Below, piece by piece: positions 22,513 through 33,945 of a stretch of 64,000 bases of DNA. The stretch is from Paragonimus westermani. Its lineage: Eukaryota > Platyhelminthes > Trematoda > Plagiorchiida > Troglotrematidae. Positions within the stretch are counted from its first letter, which is position 1, and every line of letters begins with the position of its first letter. The translations under genes were made by a program, and so were the position numbers. A model generated the notes under the pieces. The model worked only from the letters and a program-made list of their open reading frames with translations. It was not told the DNA's origin and made no database searches. The DNA is taken from the NCBI GenBank assembly GCA_008508345.1, contig QNGE01001322.1, forward strand, positions 102,195 to 166,194, read 5' to 3'.

Positions 22513-23970
22513 TGTCGGTCTGTTCTGCCTACGTAAACGTCACTGCAACTGCAAGTGAACTGGTACACAACATGGGAGACAGAACAGTTTGACAAACTAC
22601 TTTTGCGTTTTCGGAGAACTGGTCCACTAGTGGTATGAAATAAGCGCAACCGAGCAGCCGTATACGTTCGAGCCGGAGCAGATTTTAATTTGTGCTCTAT
22701 GTCGTTGGTTAAGTCATCACCCTCGAATGGCAAGAATAGGCAAACATCCTTCTTTCGAGCCGTCTGTACAGGCCCAGTGCTTTTCTTCACCGTATTATGT
22801 GCACTGATGAATTTTTCAGGGTATCCAGTTGTTACTAAAGTTCGCCTCAACAACTCCTGTTCTGCCTTTATAGTATCCGGGGTACAAATACGCTTGGCTC
22901 TATGAAACAGTGTCTTTACTAAACCCCGTTTGTATGTAATAGGAGCAAAACTGAAAAACTGCAGTTATTGACCACCTCAAGTTGTTTTACGGTGAACTGA
23001 ACGTTGTAAAGTACCATCCGTACGTCTAGTAATAAGTACATCCAAAAAGGCAGACTATCGTTCGACTCCACTTCGTGAGATAAAGATAGGTTTTGGCGAA
23101 TATTACTGAGAGTTGAAAAACAAGTCAAAATGAATGGCGTCAGTAAAAATTAAGGTACCATCAAAGTATCGTTTGTACAATAACGAATCAGCTATATAAT
23201 CCGGGACTTGCCGCTCAATCATTCTTAAGAAGCTATCAGCTAGTGTTGGGCCTAACGGACTACCCATAGCAACACTGTCTATCTGTTTGTATGAAAGTCC
23301 CTCAAAATCGTAACGAACGTTTTCGGTGCATAACAAAATGAGATCTTTAAGTTATTCAAGTGGAACACTTATATCACAGTTCAGGATCGAGATAAAATCA
23401 CATAGAAAATCAACTGTCTCACGAAGGGGAACATTTGTAAAAAACACAAGGGAATCAACATCCATAGAATACATTACTTGGGTACTCACCGAAATGTTTT
23501 CTAAAATTTCAACTAATTCAAAAGAATCCTTCAAGCAATGCCGGGATAAGACATTACGGATGTGATCCAATATGTCCATTAGCCAACGAGCGGAAGTGTT
23601 CATGCATAAAATTGGACCTAGTGGTGTACCATCCTTGTGTACTTTCCGAGCACCTCTCAATCGGGGTGTTTCCGTGCCGACTGGTTTCAGTTGTCTATAC
23701 TGAGCTTCAGATATATGTCCATTTAACAGCAATATCTGAAGTTGCCTTGCCACTTGCTTTTCCACCAATATGTTATTTTCATCCGTTCGGTCTACTTTGA
23801 ACTTCCTCTGGTCCTCCAAAATGATATTCATTTTTCTGAAATATTCGTCTTTGGTCTTGACGACCACACCAGAGCCTTTATCCGGTTTAAGGAATAACAA
23901 ATGCTGCATCTCTCTCAGTTCCTTCATGGCCCGATAGTGTTCCTGCTTTCGACAGCACTGTTGACGGATG

Positions 23971-24110
23971 TTGATGTGTATAACTGGCATGTTTTACGTC
24001 TGCGACTGATGGGAGTAAATGAAATGTTAATATATCGCAACATATGTCTTCTTCCTGCTCTGATGAACCTGCAATGAACGACGTGTTTGATATCTTCTAC
24101 AGACCGCACC
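23971..24110 (+). repeat. PLE 3' UTR in opposite orientation, arm 2 of an inverted repeat
   Basis: This plus-strand copy of the PLE-A 3' UTR (clear match 23,971-24,066) abuts the truncated 5' end of PLE-A. It then runs into AACCTGCAATGAACGACGTG, which differs from arm 1. It looks like the 3' end of a second, oppositely oriented, heavily 5'-truncated PLE copy. Confidence 0.75.
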
Positions 24111-26479
24111 ACATCTACTCGCGATCTTCTGCAGGCGAGACGGTCCCGATCAGGCTAAGCACCGAAGGCATTTCTGGCATGCTGTACAACCCCTTGGTCA
24201 GCTAACCGTTGGTCATCTGAGTCTCACATAAACACGAGTTTCGCAAACTCGAATGACATTTTACGGATCTCGGTGATGGATAACGTATCACACGCAAACA
24301 CACGTCACTAGCGGGTTCGGATGTCGTCCGAACTATCTGCTATGTGTACTACCACGTTCTGGTACCTCGTGCGAATTGACGAAAATGACCAGAACTGCAG
24401 ATTTTAACAATGACTTTCGTAGTTATAAATTGCTACTGCTAAAATAAAACGTATTTATACTAGTGACGAAAAGGTTCGGTCAGAACTAGCCGTAGTTATT
24501 AATGTTCGGTTTTTGTTACAATTAATGTTAGTTTAATGCCGCTTAAACTTTTAACAAGAACTTTTGTTTGATTGTTATTGGTCGGAACTTCAGGAACAGT
24601 GAACAATGCTGCTAATTTGTCCGGTCGCATTCGGAAACCAACTACCTGGGCAGGCACGGCTGAACCGTTTATCATTACGGCAGAACCGCAAACTTCACTG
24701 TTTTGTATAGACTCCAGAACTATGGACCATAGGAAAACTTGTTTAGGTGGTCAGAAAATTATCTTACCAACAGTACATTCAGCGGTTAGATAAAAGTACT
24801 GTTGCCGAATTGCTGCTCGGAAAACAGCAGCGCTTTTTATGAACAAGTAAATTTTAATCAGCACAAATACAAGAGGTAGAAGCAGTGGTCCTATCTTTCG
24901 CTTGAGCGTACTCAAAAACTAGTACAGCACCCACCGTGAGTGGAACAACTGCGTGAAGGTATCAGGTCTTTCTTCACCACATTTTTGCCCCTCTACCCCA
25001 AGAGGCAAACCTGCTGTGGACAGTCAGCTTGATCGTTTGATTGCACGAACAAATGTCACTTCTGTCGTTTCAAACCACAGACTGCCAACAACACCGGCCT
25101 CCCATGTTATGTGGATCAGTCTTGCTTAGACCTGTTGTTACTCACCCGACGAAGTCAGTCAACCCTCCTTGACAAATCTTGAATACTTTTGGCAGTGCTA
25201 AAGAGAGATATACTTCGTCTGCATCAGCTGTGTCTCATTTGGGAAGTTGTCGTGACCTTTGGACTGAAGGACGCAGACAATTGCCGAAAGTTACACGCAT
25301 AGCAAGTATACGGTCTGTTCAGACTAGTAAAGGTAATGGTATTTATGTAGGAAAAACAACGGAACAGAGAGCTCCGCTTTCTAAGCAAAGTGTACTAATT
25401 TGCAGAAAGGTGCAGCAGGCCAAATCTCGGAAGAACTTGCTCATCAGTTTTGTATCAGCGAAACACAGATGGTAAACATCTTGAACGGGACAGCTGAAGT
25501 CATAACTCTTTCGAGAAGTTGCGAGAAAGTTAATCAGACACAGGCGATGTATTCTTCTATTACACTGAAGGCTAAGACTATCAGTTGTTCTTGAATGAAA
25601 GCGGGGAGAAGAGGCAAACGGCTTTTACTAACCAGGTGATACAGTAGGCGGAAGAAATGTGACTATTTGCATTGTGCAATAACATTAAATATTCAGAAAC
25701 AATACAAAAAATGTAGTATCAACTGCATTCTGTTCAGACGACTGAGTGTATTTTACAAGTGTTGGAAAAGAACCTTCCGGAGCGTAATATAATATAGTGT
25801 TTTGTGTACCGTCGATACGCAAGCACGATTGTCAGTTCCACATGGTAGATTATTCCCCCCGCCGGATGAGACGAATACTAAAACACCGTTTCAGTGATCA
25901 CTGGGGAAAAATAAATCTATTGTAGTCCGAATCTGTTAAAATTTTCCTAGAAGTACATGAGATTCATATGTAGTTCGACTGGCTGGTGTTAAGATTCTAT
26001 TTCAAATCATTTTGCATTTTATCAGCTACAGAATGCAAATCACTGAAAGGTTGACCAGAAAACAGCAGTGAATTTGTATTCGGCACTGGAAACGAAAGCA
26101 GGTATATTGTTTGTCCTTCACCAGCTAGGTTGGAAAGTAATGCCTCGGATCTCGAACTGCCCATCTCTGAACCTCATTAGGCTTTCGAGTCCCCTTGCTA
26201 CTAAGATCACAATTGTTCATTCATAGGGATGATAGTCTCTAGGAGATACTCATAATCTTCTGACATGTAAATACATCTTTTCTAAACACACCAGTTTTCC
26301 ACTGACGAGTGACAGCTAAGTGCTGAACGCGGTTTCCCATATTAAGTATCATAGTAAAAGCTGTTGAGCGGCTGAGCGTTTGAATATAGTTGATTAGACG
26401 TGCCTATTATAAGATTACTGGTGTTACGGTTAATATACCAATCTCGTAACCTCGAGGATCGGATTGCAACTTTGGTCCG
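24111..26479. other. Unassigned, no gene recognised
   Basis: Frames of 60-98 codons occur on the plus strand (for example 25,179-25,475) without family support. 24,111-24,250 may be residual PLE flank. Confidence 0.45.
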
Positions 26480-26612
26480 AACGGGAGTACACACTTGATA
26501 AATTCTAATAAGAATTAAACTCGAGTCTGGTGCTCCTTTACAAAGTGGGCCAGCCAAAAGGCTTATCCAAATGTAAGGGCTGCGATCAAGTGTGGATGAT
26601 GTTCAGTTTGAA
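26480..26612 (+). repeat. Hammerhead-bearing SINE, copy d, decayed
   Basis: The 44 bases at 26,490-26,533 align without gaps to the ribozyme of copy a. The tail follows with GGGCCAGCCAAAAGGCTTATC and GCTGCGATCAAGTGTGGATGAT. The core is broken: CTGACGA reads TTGATAA and GAAA reads TAAA. Stem III (ACTC/GAGT) and the GUC site are kept. The tRNA-like head is not clearly recognisable upstream. Confidence 0.65.
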
Positions 26613-29600
26613 GAAGACTGTTTCGTTTTCATGATTCTGATGAACGTTTACAAAATAAAAATTTCTACTTTACACACAGTATTAATAACGAGTTGCTTAG
26701 AACCAGTAGAGTACGATGAAAACCAGCTGTACCAACGGTTACTCTACGGTTGCCGGTGATTTGGCTGCAAGTACCATTGAGGTTCTATGGATTGGTGTAC
26801 TTGCCTCCTCCGTTTGTGTGCAATAACTGATGATTTCGTTCAGAAAAATGGTAGTAAATTTTTACAAAATATTTTGTCGGACTGTTTGTGCCAACTACAA
26901 TTTAGTGACTCAAATTTCAATCGGTCTACCTGCGCTTATATAACGATCAACATACATAAACTTGATGTTTCTCCAATTCTGTATTTAGGTTAACTTGACC
27001 ATATCTGCTGGCTTGTGTGTGTCTGTGTCATTGTTTATGGGGCTGTCGGCGAGGCCTGCTTACCCTCGCACGAAATACCGTATGGCGCCCGCAATCAAGA
27101 CAGCGCTTACAGTTCGCTGTCACTGCGACCTGGCCGGTGTTCGGCAGGGAGTTTGCTCCCATGCATGTGTCTGTCTGTCTCCATGTGTGCTTGTACTGAC
27201 AGATTTGATGTGACCTTTACATGACCCAGTTGATCAAGGGAATGTGTCTTCAGGTACGTGCAGTTAGTCGAAAAGGTTGACAGGAGAAAATTGAAAGCCT
27301 TGTTTCTGCCTCTTCCCTAAAATGGAAAGAATAGGGTTTGCACAAAAGGCATTTATAGATAACGGTTCTCTGTGAAAACGTTTTTCGCAAATTGACCCAC
27401 CATACAATATCCGAGGGGCAAACATTTCGATAAGCTCACGTCACAAATAGCCTGTCTGTATAAAATTGTCTAAAAGTGGCATTGGTCATCATTCAAAAAT
27501 AAGCCATTCAATGACAATTTTAACAGATGGGCAAGTATTCTGAGAATGGAGATTCGGATTGGTTTTATTAAGATATTCAAATATATATTTTGTGACTAAA
27601 CAATAATTAGTGATAAGCGGTTGAGGATGTCCCCGATACGATTTGAACGCCATACAGTTTGCAAAATTCCCACCCGACTGCACAATTCGACCATTCACCA
27701 TCGAAAGAAACTTCGCAATCAGGTTTAGGCCTTGCTAGAATGTCAGTGTTCCATGAACGACCAAGCGTACGCACTCAACCGTGTTCACCACTGTGCCGCT
27801 AACTTCATGTCGAACACGATTTCTAAGCCAGATTGGCCTGTGAGCAATGCATAAGTTACTTAGACATACCGACACAAAGCTCAACAACCGTGTTATTAAC
27901 TGCAGTCGATGGCTGTGAGAAAAGTACATCTCAGTCAAGCTGAAATCAAGGTTAGTCAAACTTGTCGAGGAATACGCTGATCACTTGTCAGAAGGCCACC
28001 GTTTGACTGATACGGACTGAATTAATTCATGATTATTTTTTCACATTTTTCAGCCTGTCTGCTTGAAAGGATTGCCAAGTAACCTTGGTTTGTTACTGAA
28101 ATATGACAAACTAAAAGTTTTTACTACGACAGCTGTTAACTATGTATAAGTTTAACCGAAAAGCACAAATCAGGTGCGTAATACCTGCTAGTTCAAACGC
28201 CGTGCGTCAACAGCCAGTTGATAGAAAGATTTCTGTTTAGGAAGACCAACTGATGTAGGAAACTACCTTTGCGAAAGGGGGAGTGACATATTTTAACTAT
28301 GGAGGGAATCACACGCAATTAACGTTCATCTGATCGGTCATTGTTTAAACTTCCCTTTTCCGGTAGATCGCTTGTGTTGTTGGAAAATTTAACGTATGGA
28401 AGATACACAGAGTAATTTTTCGTTCATGGCAAACTGAGATTACAAGGGAATTCCAAACTTTCGAGAGGAGATACTAGTGCTTCGTATCTGTCCGTAGACA
28501 ACGGTCACAGTGCAGACATGTCCCGACTAACTTCCTCACTCCATTAGGCCAGCCCCCAAAAACTTCCCTGTGTTCTCAGCAATGACTCTTTGACACTATT
28601 AGCCGATTTTCGATGTATCAACTACTTGACTTAGTTCACTTTCAATTCTAATATTTGGCTAACTAGTCGATACACGCCGAAACCTCTTTTCGAAAAGCAA
28701 TTCGAAATACTACTGAACGACAGTGTCTGCGAACGGTGTACATCTGTGTTTCGTTACACTGGTAGTCGAGTGCACTGCCTGAAACTAGCAAGACTATTTG
28801 GCAGTTCGAAACGATGGACCTACCAGAACTGTGCACTCTGCCATAAATTTCGGACAGCCTGTGTGTCTGTGTGTTGTGGGTAGCCAATAACTTGAAACTA
28901 ACGTTCTTCCAGAGAGGCAGCAGTTTCTTCGTAATGGTAATTAGACTTAGGTTCACTTGAGTCAAATTGTGTATTTTTTCAGTCAAACAAACTGGTTGTG
29001 GAAGCCACAGTTTACTGGAAAATGGTTTTGTCATGCTTTCGATGAATAAGGGAGTTTGTGAAACAGAACAAATGACCAAGCATTCTTGAAGAGAAGATGC
29101 AGGAACCAGTCAAAATTACAGATGAATGTGAATCTGTAATGGGAGGTTATGATGATCACAATGGTTAGAATAGTGAGGTTTTAGTGGTCAGAGTTCATCT
29201 GAAGCACAGGACCGATTTCGTGGTTGCCGATATTTATCAAGCATGTGAACTCGGTGGATTCTGATCGCAAATCTACACAAATAACAATCATTCGAATCGA
29301 AAAGTAGTATAAATGATTAGAGTTGATTTTTTCCATTCAATTCTGTTGGCCACCCGCTACTTTGCTGGTGAGATAAGGTAAAACAACTTGCAAAGTAGTC
29401 ACCATCTTCTAGCCTTCTAGGAAGGTGTTAGAGAAGTTTTGTAAATGTTGGACATAGTGAGTATTAGGGATGTGGTGGGTAGCTGGTGCGACCTACAAGG
29501 TTCCTGCTAACCACTTCTTAATCCATCAGACTGTGTCTCTGTGATCTGACGGATGTGTCCGAAATGCTGACGGGTGGATTACGCGTCGTTTGCTAAGACC

Positions 29601-32600
29601 ACAGCACTGTTGGGTGCCGTTGAAAACTAATTCGGTTGTAACAGATCTGCTACACTTTGCTGGTTTTCAGTAGAACTTGCCGTTTGTTACAATAATGGTG
29701 TCACCAGGTTGAAAATAAATGAGTGAGACATTCCGAATCAACAAATTTGCACACTGTTGATTCTAGATTTTAGTCAAATTTTTGCTTTATTCTCCTGAAG
29801 ACCACTATTCACACTCGTGCTGAGTTTGACTTCACCACGACAAAAAATGTGGAAGTATGTTTTTCTAAAAAAAACCGAATGAAAAACAAATCGCTCAGTT
29901 TTAGTAATATATGGCTAACAATATACACAAAAAGTAAGGCTCTAACAGTTGACACTGGGTAGGAAGTTGACCTGAACGACCAGTTGGTTGATAAATCATT
30001 AACACGAACAATCCCTGTACATAGGATGGAAGACATAAAAACGGATTGTGTCTCTAAAGTTATCGTAGGCCTTCCAAGTAAAATGTATTCAAAATAAGTG
30101 ACTAAATGTGGACTTTTACGCATTGCGAGCAGAATGTCTGTAGAGATCGTTGTGAGATTTTCTGACCACTTGAGAAAATACATGAAAAAGGCAGAAAAAT
30201 AGCGTCACATTTGCGATGAATCTAAAATAAAATGACCTTTGTAAGCTGCTTTTGACATAATGACACTTATCTAGAAGGGACCTCAGATGCTGACTTTCAA
30301 CTGGTTGGCGGATTACAAACTTGATGCACTTCACACCAAGAAGTAGGGTAGTACCTAAACACACAAAGGTAGTTGTGTCTCGGTTTGAGGGATGGGCGAA
30401 AGGACTTGTAGTGAATACAGTGAGCCAAAGGCCGTTCAACAATAAGACGAGTACAGTTTGACATTTTTTGTGATTAAGGTTTGAAGTTCGGTGTAATGAT
30501 CGATGAACGATCACAGACGAAATTGGTTATGATTCTATCCCAAGGTTGGTAAGACTACAATTGACTACAAACTTGTTCGCTAGTCAGGGCCTGCTGTACA
30601 ATGAAGTAACGGATGAAGAATTGGAGGGATAACAGCACTTTAAACGATTCAGGCGGTAATTGGTGGTAACGCTGACGTTTGATCAACAGATTGGTGATAC
30701 CAGTTCATGAAGTGATCAAGGAGTCACATGGTTTTTGTATTAAATGAATCAAGACGAACTAATAAACCGTTTCTTCTTTGCGCACTAAAATGAATGCTTC
30801 ATTTCAAAAATCACATTTAAGAAGGTCGTTTTCTGTATTGCAAATATAAATGCCAAATTTATCACTAAACTTTATCTCATTAAAATAGTTGCATTTTCGT
30901 GAATCCAGTCTAATGGTCTTAGATGGGAGCCACTGGAAGATAACCTTTGTTTGACTGGTGCCGAAAGGTGGGGGATGATTTCGCGGGAGTGAGCGATACA
31001 TGGGGCTAACTTAACGTTCATGGTTAATTCAACGGGTACCTGAGATACAAAGTTGAAATGCGCGGTAAAACAACTGGAACTAATACAACAGTGGTTGACT
31101 TACTGTTTCGAATTAGGGAAGGACGCTTGACGTAGAAATGTTTTGTGAACATATTACTTCTAGATAACTGTTGGAAGCACACAGCGGGGAATGTCTTCGC
31201 CTATACGAGTTTACAGCTGAGAATTATTCTTCCTTGCAAGCCTTGTGAATGTCCTGATGAACAATATGGGAGCATGCACAGTTTATTGTGAAAAACTGAT
31301 GGAAAATGCTTTGTAAACATGTCCAGAGTGCCTGCCTGAAAGGTCTTACCATACAATATTTTTAGTAACAAATTTCTTTAAACAGTACCAAAAAATCGTT
31401 GCAACCCAGGAGGTAGGTGGTGGCCTTGGCCAGATAAGCTGCCTTTGATTGGTTAGTACGGTTAATCCTTTATTTTCTGCATGTAGATTCGTGTCCTTCT
31501 TGATAACACTACAATCGTGGATAAATGGCAAAACTACTCCATGTGTATTTCCCTTCCTGATCGAAATGTTCTGCACGATTACCAACTGGATATTTTTAGG
31601 TACATGATGTGAATGACTGTAGCCGAACTGTAGTCGTCTCCGCTGTTGTCTGCATACGACTTATGACCCTCTCTGATAGAGTCAGATCGATTTCAGCGTT
31701 GCAGCTGGATTGACACACCAAATATGCAGCGACTGCGTATGAAAAACCATTTATCGTTTTTTAAAGGTTATTCATGTCAAATGATGTGTTCGGTTGATTT
31801 TGACTAAGCGCGGTGTTGTGCGGTCGGTACAGCTTATTGTTCCGGAGCAAGCGAGTTGGCAGACGCAGTATTATAACGCACGAACATGAAGTATACCGTT
31901 TAACCGGTGACTTAGAACGTTTTATAAACAGGTTATTATATTTCACCCATGCTCTCCAACTTTTTTTGCTAGAGGTTGGAACATCTGTTGCCGATAGCAA
32001 TATTCGTAGTTTGTTCAGTTACTGAAAGAACCAATGCCGAGAATGAGAGTAGAACTGTAACTGACTTTTAGGTACAGATAGCGGTTTATTTTCACTTAGA
32101 GCTATCTGCTTTGAAATTCGTCTTTTCTATACTGTCTACCGTTCATCACACATAGCTAGTTATCTTTGACAATCTGGCCAGTAAACCTGAACGTATGATC
32201 TATTGGCTTAGTTAACCTATAGGCCTATTTCTATCTGGCCTAGTTAGAAATGAGTTCCAGTCGAATAAACAGGAAACATTAGCGGTTATTACAATCTCCA
32301 CACAATTCGGCTTTCATAGCCTCCTAGCATAGCATCTGTGTAGAATCGGTTGTTTCAAACCGGACATCTGGCCACCATTTATGTCTTGAATACGGAAACA
32401 AAGCCAGATGAAAGGAACATTTTGATGTCGTTTATTAAGCAGGGTTTATTTCATTTGGATACATTAATAGACTGAAAATAAAGATAGAGGATCTGCGTTT
32501 AGTTAACACAGACCACTGACTTTCTGCGTTTTTCGAAAGATCTCTTATTTGAGGGAAATAGCAGACGGTGAACAAGCACAATGTGGTCAAGTCTTCCACT

Positions 32601-33169
32601 AATAATCTGATAGTGAATTAGTCAGGACATTTATGTCTGACAATGAGTACTGATGTCGTGCTATGGTTGTTGCAGTGTTTAACAACAGTGAATGAAGCAG
32701 TTTGGTCCCCGTATGAATTTGATTAATGCCAAAGCTTTTGGGTAAGATATGTGCTGGTGTAGCAGTCCGACCATTCTCGTCAGGTGTACATAAGAACTGA
32801 TAAGCGAATAGGTAGAGGGTAAAGTTTACTATTGAAACTAAGGAGGGCAACCGCTTGCCGTTTTTGAGCGTTCGGCTGACCCGACTGGAAGACGATTCTC
32901 TTTGTAGAGGTGTCTATCAGAAGAAAAACATGAACTGGCCAGTCGCCACACTTCCAAAATCTCACACCAGTAACATACAGACGTAAACTGGAGGGAACAT
33001 TATGACACAGTTCGCAAGGTCTGTTCGAACGAAAGCGTGCTAGAAGATTTCAAGTTAATCAAGCAGATTATCATTTAGTACGGTCACCGCGTATATTCTT
33101 TCGGACAGCACTGGACACTAGTCAACATCCACGCAGCCATCAGAGTAGTGTCTATTTAGCCGGTTCGCA
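26613..33169. other. Large unassigned stretch, a few longer minus-strand frames
   Basis: The longest frames, all minus strand, are at 28,663-29,079 (138 codons), 30,116-30,514 (132) and 29,809-30,183 (124). The last two overlap in different frames, and I recognise no domain in any. 27,000-27,210 is unusually G+C-rich and TGTCTG-rich and is open in three plus-strand frames, but it shows no family resemblance. No TE signature was seen. Confidence 0.4.
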
Positions 33170-33945
33170 TATCGTTACCTCCCAAATCTCACTCACGATA
33201 GGACAGAAACTGAAGTCATTAGTAAGTCGCACATATGCGTCAACTAAGCTCACTGTACTGCACCTAACAACGTGTTGTTGTGAACCCAGAAAGCTGATGG
33301 CACAGATGTTGTTTAATTGGAAACCAATACACGACTTAAGCGTCTCAACAGGACTACGGACAGAAACACTCATTTGCACACCACACTCATCCGAGAATTT
33401 TCCAGTCACTTCAGACACCATGTCTCAGTTCCTTCATGTGGCGAAATCCATTCCATATCATTCCGCCTTCCAATGATCCTTCCCGTATCTCTCCCGTATT
33501 TATCCCGCGATCATTTCTATCTATGCTGCTACTGAACAGTGGTGTGAGTAGTATGGAGCGACCGTCTATCCTCACTACAGTGTGTGCCTTTTATTGTGAG
33601 AAAAAATTCGCCGTTAACATTAGTTAAATCATACCTTATTTATGAATCTATGTGTAATTACCGATTGTAGTACGTGGGTCATACAGATAGGGCATCACAT
33701 ACTGGAATTCCGAGGCACTTGCTAAAGAATAGTTGCCAAAGAATACACAGATGAAACTACTGAGTGCTACCTCAAAATACTTGATCGAATCCGATCAAAT
33801 GGCAGATCCCTTGAAAGCTCTCCGTGTTTCTCGTCAGATTATAAAGAAATGCACTTAAGCTTTTCTTGAGACGTTAGCTGTCTACGTTGGCAAACCATCC
33901 GTATGTGTCCAACAGCAGGTGATTGCTAACTTAACACTGTTTTGT
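33170..33945 (+). pseudogene. Penelope-like element D: end of RT linker and GIY-YIG endonuclease
   Basis: Two blocks are recognisable. At 33,190-33,275 the frame reads GQKLKSLVSRTYASTKLTVL, matching the region before the endonuclease in PLE-A and PLE-C. At 33,650-33,945, CNYRL-stop is followed by YVGHTDRASHTGIPRHLL, with the YVG part of GIY-YIG intact. Then come LKALRVSRQIIKKCT-stop, AFLETLAV (expected Glu present) and KPSVCVQQQV, the usual C-terminal signature. About 350 nt of unrelated sequence separates the blocks. Two stops and at least one frameshift make it a pseudogene. The RT palm is absent. Confidence 0.7.

Larger units (their letters stand above)
21590..23970 (-). pseudogene. Penelope-like element A: reverse transcriptase and GIY-YIG endonuclease
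   Basis: Minus strand. The RT (23,950-23,103) has LFLKPDKGSGVV, then PRLRGARKVHKDGTPLGPIL, MYSMDV, NVPLRETVDFL, then IDSVAMGSPLGPTLAD and YKRYFDGTLIF. Only one stop (at 23,352) interrupts this 280-codon stretch, but the catalytic Y-x-D-D reads Y-F-D-G. The later RT (23,128-22,919, shifted frame) has EVESNDSLPF. The endonuclease starts with VVYQFTCSCSDVYVGRTDR next to the gap. It resumes after the gap with TGHQVDPVNSFKILLRNRNP and CEAMLIRTYQPTLC (to 21,782), keeping the expected Glu. The 5' part of the RT ORF is missing: the frame begins inside an inverted copy of the element's own 3' UTR. This is the best preserved PLE here, but it is not functional as assembled. Confidence 0.88.

Noticed and set aside
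22105..22592. Long plus-strand frames crossing the 22.3-22.5 kb region
   Set aside because: They are mostly N from the assembly gap and lie antisense to the PLE-A endonuclease.
25179..25475. IYVGKTTEQ in a 98-codon plus-strand frame, resembling a GIY-YIG nuclease
   Set aside because: Only the short motif fits; no upstream PLE RT or downstream catalytic Glu and C-terminal block follow in any frame.
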